From positions 82,765,950 through 82,829,949 of the forward strand of contig OZ026518.1 of assembly GCA_964019695.1 (NCBI GenBank): 64,000 nucleotides of DNA, in the 5' to 3' direction. The position numbers were made by a program, and so were the translations under genes. The notes under the pieces are model-generated. The model did not search any database, was not told the origin of the DNA, and saw nothing but the letters and a program-made list of their open reading frames with translations. Below are positions 44,712-55,845 of the stretch, piece after piece. The first letter of the stretch is position 1. Every line of letters begins with the position of its first letter. Source of the stretch: Loripinus fragilis (taxonomy: Eukaryota > Mollusca > Bivalvia > Lucinida > Lucinidae).

Positions 44712-44999
44712 AATAAATCAAGTTATTGTACCTTTTGAGTCATTTACAAGCTGAGAACAATTCATATTTCTGATGTCTACAAATGACACTGAAGTGCTAT
44801 TGGCATACTTCATAGATAAATGCTTGCAGATTCGCCAGTCCTCAGGGAGATAATCAAGGTGTATTTAAGTCTCAGCTGAGACCCTGTGTCAATTATTGTG
44901 TAGCGTAGTTTTATATGTTTGTGATGTAATTGTCATTTTATGTCTTCAGTCATGATTCTTTGTTAAGGATTAATACTGAATAAATTTTGACTTGACTTG

Positions 45000-45330
45000 T
45001 CATCTTGAAAATTATCCTCATATGTGGTAGAGTTTCTGCTTTTTTTCTGTAACACAAACGTTGCAAAAGCATGAGCTAGCCCACAGCATATGTAATTTAA
45101 GTATTTTCATTTTGTGGCCACATGCTGCTTGTTGACCTTTGACCTTTTTTACTTTGTATCAAGTTTTGAACTAGGTCATTGTGTAAACTGTCACAATGGT
45201 ATGGTTTGTGTCGAAGTGTTTGTTTTTACCAGATTACATAGCATACAATGCATTTATTACTAACACAATTGCAAAAAAGTAAGGCTCAGTGCACTAATCA
45301 TATCTTGCTTATAAAATAGATCAGCTCCAG
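45000..45330. other. Intergenic, nothing recognised
   Basis: Unique-looking AT-rich sequence between the LINE and a SINE. Confidence 0.5.
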
Positions 45331-45344
45331 CAGTGAATTGTTGA

Positions 45345-45541
45345 TTTTGTTTTATTTGATTCTTTACGTCCCATCAACATCTTTCAGTTAAACAGGGACG
45401 GGTATTTCTGGGTTGAGCCAGTACTAAGCTAGGATAAATGTGACTTGCTCATGGACCACAACGCAGTGATGCCAGTGAGGCTCGAAACTGCGGCCCCTCC
45501 GTCTTGAGTCAAGCACTCTACCACTGAGCCACTGCGCTCCC
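45345..45541 (-). mobile_element. SINE family 1
   Basis: Full length; the exact 13-bp duplication AGTGAATTGTTGA flanks it (45332-45344, 45542-45554). The right-hand copy also pairs with an inverse copy near 45630-45655. Confidence 0.94.
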
Positions 45542-45659
45542 AGTGAATTGTTGAGTAATAATTTAATGTTTGGAAGTCAGTTGTAAAGAAGATCAAGTGA
45601 TTTACCTTCGTACAACTGATTGACAAACAGTGAATTATTACTCAACAATTCACGCACTA

Positions 45660-46360
45660 GAGCGGATCTATTTAGATTCTAACACAATAAACGAGGAAAA
45701 CACATTTGAAGTCTTCAGCTTCTTCCAACTTTCCGCAATTGCACTGAAGAAACCCTGCAATAGTTGTGCTGTTTCGGATATGTTTACATGTATTTGTAAC
45801 TTCTTTCAAGCATCAAAATGATGTTACATTGTCTAACGTCATGACTGACGTCATTTTGCAGTGGCAATTGATGTCAGCTAGCATGCACTTTTCTCGTGCT
45901 TTCAAAACTGTGACTTTGTTGTTTCATGTAACATGATTTTTTAGCATTGGCTATATGGGCGAGGAGTGTTAGAATAAATCTTAAACTGACGTAGGGCTGA
46001 TGAGAATTGTACCATCAAAGTGGATACAAGCTTCAGAACGGCCACGGCATCATTTTTGATACAATGATGTAACAAATCATGTGTTCCGCCCCCTTGACCA
46101 TGCAGTCCTGGGGCCATTTAAGGTTTTTCATATCTGACAATTTTAAACAGCTATAGTAATAGGTATTTATGCAATAATACATAATCAAAATACAAAGCTG
46201 AGAAAATTTATCCTCATGCATATGCACATAACCAAGGCCCAGAACAGCCAGATTTTATGCAGGAGGGATCAAACCTTTCACTGACTGTCAATAGAAGTAA
46301 ACTTGTATGAAAACCTGTTTATGTCAAGCTAACAACAAAGGTGCATCAGCATGGTTCCAC
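45660..46360. other. Intergenic, nothing recognised
   Basis: It includes one isolated TGACGTCA near 45847 and no supported gene. Confidence 0.45.
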
Positions 46361-46362
46361 AC

Positions 46363-46548
46363 AGGTTTAGATAAACAAAATATTTCAGCGTAAAATTGTA
46401 AATATTTTCTAAGCCATCAGTTTTAACGTGTGTTTTGGGTGCTCAAAAGAACCGTCTCATTGAGACGGTTCTTTTGAGCACCCACAACATATGTTTTGGT
46501 TGAGAAATAAGAAAATTATTTTTCTGTTAGGCACTTTTATCTAATATA
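46363..46548. mobile_element. MITE family P, best-preserved copy
   Basis: A perfect central palindrome: GGTGCTCAAAAGAACCGTCT, CATTG, and the exact inverse. The ends are AGGTTTAGATAAACAAA and TTAGGCACTTTTATCTAA. Confidence 0.92.
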
Positions 46549-46644
46549 CTGGTTCCAGTGTATTTCACTTACCAGTAAGTATATCTTATAAGTGTACTGT
46601 GAATTTAACTTTTCAAAATTTTATACCAATTTTGGAATACAGTT

Positions 46645-46706
46645 TAGAGCCAGACCAGCTAGCTTCATTAATAATGAAGCCAGCTGATCAGGATCTACAC
46701 TGCTTT
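46645..46706. repeat. Short palindromic repeat (CAGCTAGCTTC / GAAGCCAGCTG)
   Basis: AGACCAGCTAGCTTC...GAAGCCAGCTGATCAGG, then ATCTACACTG; same design as 12733. Confidence 0.78.
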
Positions 46707-46930
46707 AATCCACCTTAATTATAAATATACAACACTTCGCTGGTTTGAAATCGGATGCTGGTATTGCAATTATAATTCAAAAAGAGCTTCGGGATGCTTT
46801 GAATAGCAAAGAAAAGTGTTCGCAATTTTAAACATTTACCATAAATGTTGAAAATCTAGTCTATGTAGCTTGGCAAGCTGGTTTAATACTGTTTTTCTTG
46901 TTACATGGCTGACATGAATCTGAGAAGAGC

Positions 46931-47312
46931 AGGGTTCATACAGGCAAATTTGAGTAAAAGTCAAGGACTTATAAAGACTATCCTACATTTTCAAGGACTA
47001 GAAGTTAATGAAAAATCCTGATTTAAGTGTTAAGATTCTACTTCAGAAATGCTCAACTGAGATAATGGAGAAATTAGTACTAGAAAATTAGTGTGAAATA
47101 GTTGTGTCTTTATTTGGTGTTGCATTTGCTGCACCAAATAATGACACAACAATTTTATACCAATTTAGATCTCTAACAACTTTGTTAATTCCTACAGAAA
47201 ATAGAAGAATTCAAGGCCTTTGAGTTATTTTCCATTACTTTTCGAGGCATAATTAATTTTCAAGGATTTTTCAAGAAAGCCCTCTATATTAAAGTACTTG
47301 TCAAGCCCGTGC
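46931..47312. mobile_element. MITE family K copy, inverse orientation
   Basis: It starts CAGGGTTCATACAGGCAAAT. The central hairpin is diverged (GGTGTTGCATTTGCTGCACC). Confidence 0.85.
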
Positions 47313-47518
47313 TGCAAAATGTGGCATCTCATCAGGGTCTGCACTATTTGCTGTCAGAGAAAATAAGGCTCTAGCTTAAAGGTTCAATTGGCCTTGCTAT
47401 TTTGTACATATCTAAAGGTAAAGTTTCTCAATGCAGCTCTCTACATCTATATACAGGCTTTGATTTATTGGCTCATAACATGCATGCTTTTTTGTAATCT
47501 GCAGATTTATTTTGAAAA

Positions 47519-47757
47519 TTGAGCCGCGGCATGAGATTTCTAACAATGTGGTTTGTGTGACCAGCAAAGGCTCAGACCAGCCTGCGCATATGTGCAGTCT
47601 GATCAGAGCCTTTGCTAGTCGCATGAATACTCTGAGTGTTAAGCTACTGACCTAACATCGTTTGGAGTTTCTAAGCTTAAAAGGAGGCTGTACAGGCTTG
47701 TACGAGTCTACACTTGTGAAAATACCACATTGTTGGAAATCACATGTCACGGCTCAA
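47519..47757 (+). mobile_element. MITE family G copy
   Basis: Complete; ends TTGAGCCGCGGCATGAGATT and ACATGTCACGGCTCAA. Confidence 0.88.
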
Positions 47758-47799
47758 TTAAATTTCAATAAAATCTTCAGACTGTCAAATAGTTTGGAT

Positions 47800-48165
47800 C
47801 TAGGTACAGAAAATACAGCAGGTCAGTTTTAAGTAAATACTGCATATCAGTATACAGCTAACCGTAAATACAACATTTCAGTAGTAAGTAAATACTGCAC
47901 ATCATAAACAGTAAAGTAAACAATCATAACTGCTTATCAGTTTACAGTAAATACAACATATCAGTATACATTGAATACTGTATGTCAGTTTACAGTAAAT
48001 ACTGCATATCAGTATACAAAATACTGCATACACAGTTAATACTGCATATCGGCATACAGTAAATATATAAGAGAGTACAACAAATCAATATACAGTAAAT
48101 ACTTCAATATACAGTAAATACTGTATATCAGTATACATTATACAGTAAATACTGCATTCAGTAAA
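47800..48165. repeat. Degenerate short-period satellite (CAGTAAATACTGCATATCAG)
   Basis: About 15 irregular copies of a 20-30 bp unit combining CAGTAAATACTG and ATATCAGTATACA, itself partly palindromic. Confidence 0.88.
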
Positions 48166-48196
48166 GGCGGCATAACTTTCTTATTTGTTTTATTAT

Positions 48197-49445
48197 CCCC
48201 CGACGAAGTCCGAGGGATATAGTTTTGGCGTCATCCGTCCATCCGTCCGTCCACACTTTTTGTCTGTCCTGAACCATATCTCAGTTCCTATTGGTCAGAT
48301 TTGATTCATTCTTGGTACAAATGATAAGTATCATGGACTCTCAATATCCTATAAGTTTGGTTGAAATCAACCCCTTAACACTTGAGTTATTGCCCTTGTT
48401 TTGGTATAGGCAATTGTAAGGCAAAACCTATAATAGCTTTTTTGTGTGATGAACTTCACATTTCATCAAAGCTATATTACTTAACAACTTTTCACTATAG
48501 ACCATGATTGCCAAGTGCCTGTAGATAAGTTAGGCAGTGTCAAAACTTTACCCCACCCCCTTTGACCCCACCTAAGGGGTCAAAAGTCAAATATTTAAAT
48601 TTAGCAATAACTAAGTCAATTGTTGATATTTTTGCTGAAATTTTGCATACAGGTAGAGCAGCAATAGATATGAAACATATCAAACGGGATTTCAGTTTGA
48701 AGGCCTGGGTCCGAGCCAGTTGGGTGGACTAAGGGGGTGGGGCCGAGGCCAAAATTAAACTTTTTTCAGAATATGGACTTGTTGCATATCAAATTGAAGC
48801 TGATGACGCTGGCAGCAACATGGTAGAAAATATTTTACCCACAGACACACCCTCGACCCAGGGGGTGGGGTCAAAAGGTCAAACTGAATCTTTTTCTGAA
48901 GTAGTCATGTTGCATATCAAATTAAAGCTGACGACACTGGCAGCAACATGGTAGCAAATATTTTGCTCACAGACACACCCTTGACCCATAGGGTGGGGTC
49001 AAAAGGTCAAACTACATATTTTTCTGAAAATAGTAATGTTGCATATCAAATTAAAGGGAATTGAGCACAGAGCACCATGAAAGCAAATATGCTGTCATTA
49101 CACACACCAACGACCCCTGGGGTGGGGTCAAAAGGTCATTTTTTTCTTTTCTAAAAGTGGTCATGTTGCATATCAAATTAAAGTGGAAGAACTGTAGACC
49201 TACAAGGTAACACTTTGAATTTACACACACACTTGACCTCTGGGGCTGGGTTTAAAGGTCAGATATTGAAACTGTGCAGAATAAAGTATATTTTTTATTA
49301 AACTAAGCACTAAAACATACTTGACAGGCGTTTGTTATGATCTGAATGATACTGAAGGTGAACTAAGGGTTAGATAAATGGGATTTATGTTTTGTGATTT
49401 ACATGTTTATCTCAAATAACCCTTCGTCGGGGATATATATTCGTC
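48197..49445. mobile_element. Pearl-like element, inverse orientation
   Basis: The left border is a stem-loop (TATCCCCCGACGAAGTCCG...GGGATATA), followed by a CCATCCGTCCGTCC microsatellite. The core units of about 128 bp contain GTTGCATATCAAATT (48781, 48909, 49038, 49165). The right border is CCTTCGTCGGGGATATA. Confidence 0.85.
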
Positions 49446-49489
49446 GAATTTGTCTTGTTAAACATATATTATTCTCACTGCTCAATTTC

Positions 49490-50325
49490 AAACAATCAAC
49501 AAACTAGAAATTGTGTTTATGAAACACTGTGCCCCCAACCATTTCCTTGTCCATCAGGAAGGTGCTCTTCTAGCTATACTACTCACCATCCTGAATCAGC
49601 TGACCAAATATAATAATTTTCGAGATATCATGTTTACAAGTTTTCAATGGTTAAATTTGCAAAGGGCAATAACTAAAAAAAACAACTTTTTTCTTAAATT
49701 CCACCTGGTAATCTAATGATCAACTCTATCGGCTGACCAAGTTTGAAGCTGTTAACTGTAATAGTTTGCAAGATATCTTATAAATTATACATTTTTAATG
49801 CCGAAATTTGCAAAGGGCAATAACTCGAAAAAAAATAAAACTTTTTTTTCTAATTTTCACCAGATAATCTACTCATCATCTTCTATCTGCTGACCAAGTT
49901 TGAAGCTCCTAGCTGTAATAATTTATGAAATATCTTGATTACAAAAGTTCTCATCTTTAATACATGTTTTCAATGCCCACACTTGCAAAAGGCAATAACC
50001 CAAAAAACGTAAAATAACTTTTTTACAAATTTTCACCATGTAATCTACTCATTATCCTCTATCAGCTGATCAAGTTTGAAGCTTCTAGCTGTAATAGTTT
50101 TTGAGATATATTGATTACAAAATTTCACTCTGACCGAAGGGGCATAACTCTTCAAAGGGAGATAATTCAGACTAAAAAATATGAGTCAGTTATTTTTAGA
50201 TTACAAATCAAAAAACCCTAACTTTATTTTTTTTTTGAATGGATGAACGGACGCACACACACACACGGACGGACAAGCCCAAATCAATATGTCCCCTCAA
50301 CTTCTTCAAAGTTGGGGACATAATA
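49490..50325 (+). mobile_element. Pearl-like element
   Basis: Core units of about 157-176 bp contain CTGACCAAGTTTGAAGCT (49735, 49892 and 50068). A GGACGCACACACACACACGG microsatellite follows, then the stem-loop TGTCCCCTCAACTTC...AAGTTGGGGACA. Confidence 0.82.
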
Positions 50326-50744
50326 AAAGGACTATGTAGTTTATGTATACCTCAGCTGAGTCCTGAGAGTATGCTATATTAATATACAATAATAAAAAAT
50401 AAGTATGTTAAACACAAACTCACTCAATCAAAAAAAGGTAAAGAACCAAATTTTCAATAATGTAGCAAAGCTTATTGACGATGCAAAACCTGCTAGATAA
50501 TAATTCATGACCCGGACAAAAGTTCAATACAGTGCAGCCCCTTCACATCTCACCTCCTTATAACACAGATTTGGATATAAGATGGTCATGCCGTGGCCCC
50601 CAAATTTTTTACCATCAGGGAATTTTACAAAGGAATTATAGGAAAAGTAACTCTTTGTAATAGTGTCCCTTTATAGAACACAATTCCTTTATGCCAAGGG
50701 CCCCAAATATAGTGTTATAAAGGGATTGCACTGTACATGCATGA
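50326..50744. other. Intergenic, nothing recognised
   Basis: No gene or defined repeat is seen. A CCTCCTTATAACACAG.../TATAGAACACAATTCC similarity suggests a decayed inverted repeat. Confidence 0.4.
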
Positions 50745-50953
50745 TACAGTAAAACCTGTGTAAAATGGCCACTCTCAAAAAGACCGAAAAATGGTTTTCA
50801 AGACCAATTATCGCTTAATGCAGGTCAAAAGTATTGCAGAATGCTCCACTTGGAGCATTCTGCAATACTTTCGACCTTCATTAAGCTACCAATTGTTATC
50901 TAGATCCTTGTTTTGTCTATTTTGAGTGGCTGTTTTACACAGGTTTTACTGTA
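50745..50953. mobile_element. Foldback family C copy
   Basis: The centre is GCAGAATGCTCCACTTGGAG with inverse, and the ends are TACAGTAAAACCTGTG / CACAGGTTTTACTGTA. Confidence 0.9.
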
Positions 50954-51304
50954 ATTATTTCAGAGTACAGGATTTGTGATCGCCTGCGATCACAGCACCA
51001 TGCAGTCTTGAGCGTCCACACATGCAGATAATTTACAGTACCAAAAGAGTTTCTTTTGAGTACCCACAACATGTGTTTGACTAATAGCTAAAGGTAACTA
51101 AGAAATCTAATTGAAAAAGGTTTGTGCTATGCACCAACAATGCCCTCAGATCCACTTTATTAACCCTTTGTATGCTAATGGATTCTTCCTTCTGGTTTGA
51201 TAAAAAAAATTGGGATAGTCCATTGTACATATCTAGGGGTATCAGGTTATAATTTTCAAAAACTATTGTATTATTTTGTTTGAAGATATTTTTTTTTTTT
51301 ACTT

Positions 51305-51370
51305 TTACAGAGTAGACCCTGATGAAATGCAGCATTATGCTGCATTTCATCTGGGTCTTCACTGTTTGCA
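51305..51370. repeat. Short palindromic repeat (GAAATGCAGCA / TGCTGCATTTC)
   Basis: AGACCCTGATGAAATGCAGC, ATTA, then the inverse and TCTGGGTCTTCACTGTTTGC. Confidence 0.82.
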
Positions 51371-51629
51371 AAACTATTCGTTTAGGGGTTTCCTGAATAC
51401 AAAGGGTTAAGAAATATTTATGCACTATTCTGAGTGTTCTCACAGATCTAAAAATCACATTTTATTCTGTTAGTATAAATAGATACATAATACATGTTCA
51501 TGCGCCAACTTAACCCAATGAAGCCGAATGGAATTTCCCACTTATCAATTTGACCAGTCCATTTCCGTTTTAAGGGTTGATGGATAGTATTTTTTATTTT
51601 TATTCAATTTTAAATAGTATATTTTGTAA

Positions 51630-51702
51630 GCAAACAGTGGAGACCCTGATCAGACGCCCCACAGAATGTGGGGTCTGATCTGGGTCTGCACTGTTTGCCT
51701 AT
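51630..51702. repeat. Short palindromic repeat (GACGCCCCACA / TGTGGGGTC)
   Basis: AGACCCTGATCAGACGCCCC and inverse; the outer CAAACAGTG/CACTGTTTG arms are intact. Confidence 0.82.
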
Positions 51703-52185
51703 GTCGGACGCATATATGGGTTAAGAACACTTCTACTTTAACATATTCAAGCCTCAAGTCCCATTTGCAAACTGTGCGGACCATGCTGATACACTACAAT
51801 ATGAAGCAATTCATCACAATCTGCATTGTTTGGGACAATAAAAACCATCTTCATTTATAATTATAATCTGGCTCAGCTGTAGGATTAAATATTCACAATG
51901 CACTGGTGTAAGTTATACATGTCATGTCCTTTATATAACAATGGTATAATAAATATTGTAGATCTGTGTATAAGTATTGGGTACCGGAAGCCCTGCTATA
52001 TGATCAGGTCACTTACAATCTGGCACAGTTGCGGGATTAAATATTCACGATACGCTGGTGTAAGGCATACTGACATAACTTTGGTTTCACTAGGATAAAT
52101 TAATACAAATGAATTATCACTTTGAGAAGAAGTGTTTGTCGCAGAAAACCTTACCCCTTTGTATACTAGTGACCCCTAAGTGCAT

Positions 52186-52256
52186 ACTTTGGCAAACAGA
52201 GAAGACCCAGATGAAATGCCACATAATGCTGCATTTCATCAGGGTCTACAGTATGG
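52186..52256. repeat. Short palindromic repeat (GAAATGCCAC / GCTGCATTTC)
   Basis: AGACCCAGATGAAATGCCAC and TAATGCTGCATTTCATCAGG. Confidence 0.8.
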
Positions 52257-52257
52257 A

Positions 52258-52497
52258 GGCTTGTATAGGGTTTTAGGGATACAGGAATTTGCCATTTTAC
52301 TTCCAGGGATATAGGATACTATCAATTTTACTTCCAGGGATATGGGATACTTTGTTCAATGTTTCATTTACTTTCAGGGATATTGATTATGTGGTAAATG
52401 GGAAAATTAATTATGGGGATATTTGCCAGTTTATAAGGGATACATGCCTGTTTACTTAAAGGGATATGTGATATTTGGTAACCCCCTATACAAGCCC
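52258..52497. mobile_element. Small TIR element with AGGGATA repeats
   Basis: The ends are AGGCTTGTATAGGGTTTT and AACCCCCTATACAAGCCCT. Inside, TTTACTTCCAGGGATATGGG-type motifs repeat at about 40 bp. Confidence 0.75.
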
Positions 52498-52799
52498 TAG
52501 TATTTGCTACTTTTGACAAAAACAATCTTCAGAGAAAAAAATGCAATTTTTATTTGGAAATCATAACCTGTGACCCTTCGATATTGTATACAATGGATAT
52601 ACAACGGATTTTCTCATTCAAACACTTATTCTCAGACATAACAAGAGCCAGAAATCCAATAAAATGGCCTATGCCCCCAGCAAAGATTCAGATCTGACTG
52701 AGCATTGGCAGTCTTCACGCCCTAAGCTACACATAGAGCCCAAATTGAGGTTTAGTGGCTGGTCAGGCTGATCAGAATCTTCACTCAGACACGGGCATA

Positions 52800-53193
52800 T
52801 ACAGTAAAACCTGTGTAAAACGGCCGCTCAAAAATAGACAAAACTAGGATCTTAATGACAAATGGTAGCTTAATGAAGGCCGAAAGTATTGCAGAATGCT
52901 CCCCTTGGAGCATTCTGCAATACTTTTGACCTGCATTATTTGTTTGATTTGATTCTTTACGTCCCATCAACACTCTTTCAGTTAAAGAGACGGGTCTTCC
53001 TGGGTTGAACCAGTACTTAGCTAGTATTAATGTGTCTTACTCAAGGACACAACGCAGTGAGGCTGGAACCCGCAGCCCCTCGGTCTCGAGTCAAGCACTA
53101 AACCACTGCTTGACCTGCATTAAGCTACAATTGGTCTTGAAAAACAATTTTCAGTCTTTTTCAGAGTGGCCATTTTACACAGGTTTTACTGTA
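52800..53193. mobile_element. Foldback family C copy hosting a SINE
   Basis: Ends TACAGTAAAACCTGTG / CACAGGTTTTACTGTA. The SINE at 52939-53109 splits its right arm. Confidence 0.9.
52939..53109 (-). mobile_element. SINE family 1 nested in foldback C
   Basis: The exact 13-bp duplication TTGACCTGCATTA flanks it (52926-52938, 53110-53122). A few internal bases are missing near the B-box. Confidence 0.94.
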
Positions 53194-53429
53194 TGTTATT
53201 TTGCTGGGTTTGACATGAGGTGGCCCATATTTCACTGATTTACTATTGAGTATTAAATCTCACAAACTTTCATGGCACAATATTCACATAACGTTAGAAT
53301 ATATCTGTGTATCATCCAAGTGTTCTGAAACAGCCCTGTGACAAAAGTCATACTGTTCCTGAAATTATAGGTATAAAAATTGTTTTTACATATAACAACA
53401 ATTCAAGGTTTAACTAGTGTTGTCTGCTG

Positions 53430-53585
53430 ATAACCATTGCAAACAGATTGGACCCAGATCAGGCCCAAAAGAATGTCCAGCCTGATTTGAATCCAAACTA
53501 TTTCACACTCTGATAGTATTCCTGAAATAATTTTTGAAAAAGGTGATTTTGCAAAAAAATCAGCAGACGACAAAAAAGCAAGTAG
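53430..53585. repeat. Family D inverted repeat copy
   Basis: GATTGGACCCAGATCAGG...CCTGATTTGAATCCAAAC, then AAATCAGCAGACGAC. Confidence 0.78.
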
Positions 53586-54280
53586 GCAAAGAGTTAATAA
53601 CAACAAATCCAAAAGTTTTGAACAAGTTTTCTGTTATATCACTGAAGCAGTGAAAATGGTAGCTCAAATAATGCATGAAAAATGTAAATAGGAGATAACA
53701 GTTCAAAATTTTCATCTTAGGATGCAATATCATTGGATTTACAGTTGCAAAAATAGTTTTATTGTGACAAAACAGCAATGCCACAACAATAAAACCACAC
53801 AACGTTTATTTCCATAAGTCATTCATTTATAAATGACGTAACTGATAAAGTAAAAGTTCTGTTAGTTTTTTTTATCGAGATAAGGCTTAAAGTCCTAGTC
53901 AACAATGTTTCTGTCATGTTGGGACTCTTCCCAGAGAGAGGGATAGAGAAAAGAAGGATAGACTAAAAGGCAGCCATCTCATCCCAAATTTGCCTCAAGT
54001 GAAGCAAATTTCATCTTGCAAACAGGCCAAATATGACAGGGCAATCTCTCTGAAAGCTGCAGCAGAGATTGTACCATCCTCCCACCCACAAAGTTCTGTT
54101 AGTCTATAGCATGATTAACTGTCACAATTTTTTTGAAATATTATCCAATCCGATCTTGAGTTTCATTATCCAATCTAATCTTGAGTCTTAATATCAAATC
54201 AGATCTTGAGTTTAGTTATCAAACCAGATCAGATCTAGAGTTTCATTAGCAAGTGCATTAGAATCTGTTATTTTCTAAAC
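53586..54280. other. Intergenic, nothing recognised
   Basis: It contains (ATC)-like ATCCAATC.GATCTTGAGTTT short repeats at 54140-54245. No gene was recognised. Confidence 0.45.
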
Positions 54281-54293
54281 ACTTACCATACTT

Positions 54294-54490
54294 GCTTGTT
54301 TGTTTGATTTGATTCTTTATGTCCCAGTTAACAATTCTTCAGTTATATCGGGACGGGTCTTCCTGCGTTGAGCCAGTACTAAGCAAGGATTAATGTGTCT
54401 TGCTCAAGGACACAAAGCAGTGATGCCAGTGAGACTCAAACCAGCAATCTTTCTGTTCGAGTCAAGCACTGAGCCACTGCGCTCCCTCCC
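54294..54490 (-). mobile_element. SINE family 1
   Basis: Nearly full length with a short head deletion; the 12-bp duplication CTTACCATACTT flanks it (54282-54293, 54491-54502). Confidence 0.93.
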
Positions 54491-54539
54491 CTTACCATAC
54501 TTAACCCGGATATATCCTTTTATGACAAGACAGCAGTCT

Positions 54540-55022
54540 GAAGGACAGCCATATCTCCCGCTGCAAATCTCCCATTACTTTAAAGTGACCTTGACTTTGG
54601 GTTTGCATAGCTGATTCTGCAACCAATTCACTGAGAGGAACATTTGAGTGATGTTTAATGAAAATCTAGCAAAAGGGTAAGGAGATGGGAGGAGACATGA
54701 AATTCAAGGATAAATCCCATAACATTGAAGTGTGACCTTGGCATTAAGTTTGCACAGCCGGGTCATGGGTTCTGCAAATTAGCTAACTGAGAGAGGAACT
54801 TTTGGGTAAAGTCTAATTAAAATCGCCCTAAGGGGTCAGGAAATATGGAGCGGACACAAATTGAAGGGTAAAGCACATGACCTTGAAGTGTGACCTGAAG
54901 TTTCATGAAAATTGATCAAAGTATTCAGGAGATATGGAGCCGACACATAAGTGTTACGGATGGACTGACAGACAAAGGGCATTCCTATAAACCCCCCTTC
55001 TGCTTTGCGGCGGGGGAGGATT
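54540..55022 (+). mobile_element. Pearl-like element
   Basis: Diverged units of about 150 bp (AACTGAGAGAGGAAC and AAGTGTGACCTTG motifs) lead to GGACTGACAGACAAAGGGC and a terminal stem-loop CCCCCCTTCTGCTTTGCGGCGGGGG. Confidence 0.7.
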
Positions 55023-55029
55023 AAAAGTA

Positions 55030-55088
55030 GTGTAGATCAAGATCAGCTGGCTTCTGAGAAGCCAGCTGATCAAGATTCACACAATTTT
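55030..55088. repeat. Short palindromic repeat (CAGCTGGCTTC / GAAGCCAGCTG)
   Basis: AGATCAGCTGGCTTCTGAG and AAGCCAGCTGATCAAG. Confidence 0.8.
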
Positions 55089-55194
55089 CCACCCTGCTTG
55101 TAAATACATGAGAAAAACTGGAATCCCGAAAGTTAATTGGATAAAAATTGGGAGGAGTGTTGTAAAAAAATATCCTGAATTATAAGAGTAATAA

Positions 55195-55620
55195 AAATAA
55201 TTGTTCTAAAGTGAGTTATCATATGACGTCACATCTGGTAGTGAAATAATGCCATGCAATAAAACTGATAACCACTCGTGGTTTACAGATTTTCTGGAAA
55301 CGTTATGACGTCCATAACAACATTGTGTACATAATGACAAAATTATAACATTTTATGACAGAAATGAGATGTCAGAGTAATCCTAATGTCATATGATAAA
55401 TAGAATCTAACATTCATGCTCTTGTATTATTGAATTTATTAAACTTGTTGCGAAAAAGAGATAAAATGCTCGGCACGCCTCACATTTGATCTCTTTTCCC
55501 CAACTCGTTTAATCAATTCAATAAAACAAAAAGAGATAAAATGCTTGGTAAGCCTCGCATTTGATCTCTTTTCCCCAACTTGTTTGATAAATTCAATAAA
55601 GCATGAGCACTCATGTAAGA
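55195..55620. repeat. Dispersed inverted repeat family E
   Basis: It contains AAGAGATAAAATGC...GCATTTGATCTCTTTT hairpins and TTGAATTTATTAAACTTG. 56455-56790 is an inverse copy and 59255-59590 a further copy. This copy has the hairpin duplicated. Confidence 0.75.
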
Positions 55621-55709
55621 TCCTCTATATAAAAATTCAAGATTATTAAGCATGAAGTTGGACAGAAATTTTAGGTAATATAGAAACACAGAGACTGTTC
55701 AATAATTAC

Positions 55710-55845
55710 CAGATTAGGTATAAGTTGTGGCCTACGCCGCCTCAGCTGTAGTATGGCTTGTGGAATGTTAACTTTCTGTTGTGTCCTAAGTTGAGCCATA
55801 ATAGCAGCTACAGCACAAAACAGCCCACTTCTGTCATTACCATTC
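55710..55845 (-). CDS. PTP exon C (P-loop Arg and following helices)
   Basis: A 136-nt exon, acceptor GTTTTCAG, donor CTG|GTAATT. After completing the Met codon it encodes NGNDRSGLFCAVAAIMAQL and ends LRRRRPQLIPNL. The C-x5-R-S-G signature is complete across the exon B/C junction. It ends in phase 0; the next exon should hold the Q-loop (Q-x-x-Q-Y type), but no such sequence was recognised to the left. Confidence 0.93.

Larger units (their letters stand above)
41750..44999 (+). mobile_element. LINE ORF2 3' end, split by three insertions
   Basis: LINE pieces lie at 41750-41900 (encoding GFDHVWQNKG and RYNSFFKEA), 42801-42976 (LRTFKMFKNNY...FNLAKFRISNH...IETGRYK), 43498-43620 (QRLCKTC then EDEFHFLMIC) and 44712-44999 (FLMSTND...LLAYFIDKC, stop, then a 3' UTR ending TGAATAAATTTTGACTTGAC). 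This order matches the C-terminal end, with its Cys-rich EDEFHF motif, of non-LTR retrotransposon reverse transcriptases common in molluscs. It is 5'-truncated and has at least one internal stop, so it is dead. Confidence 0.85.
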
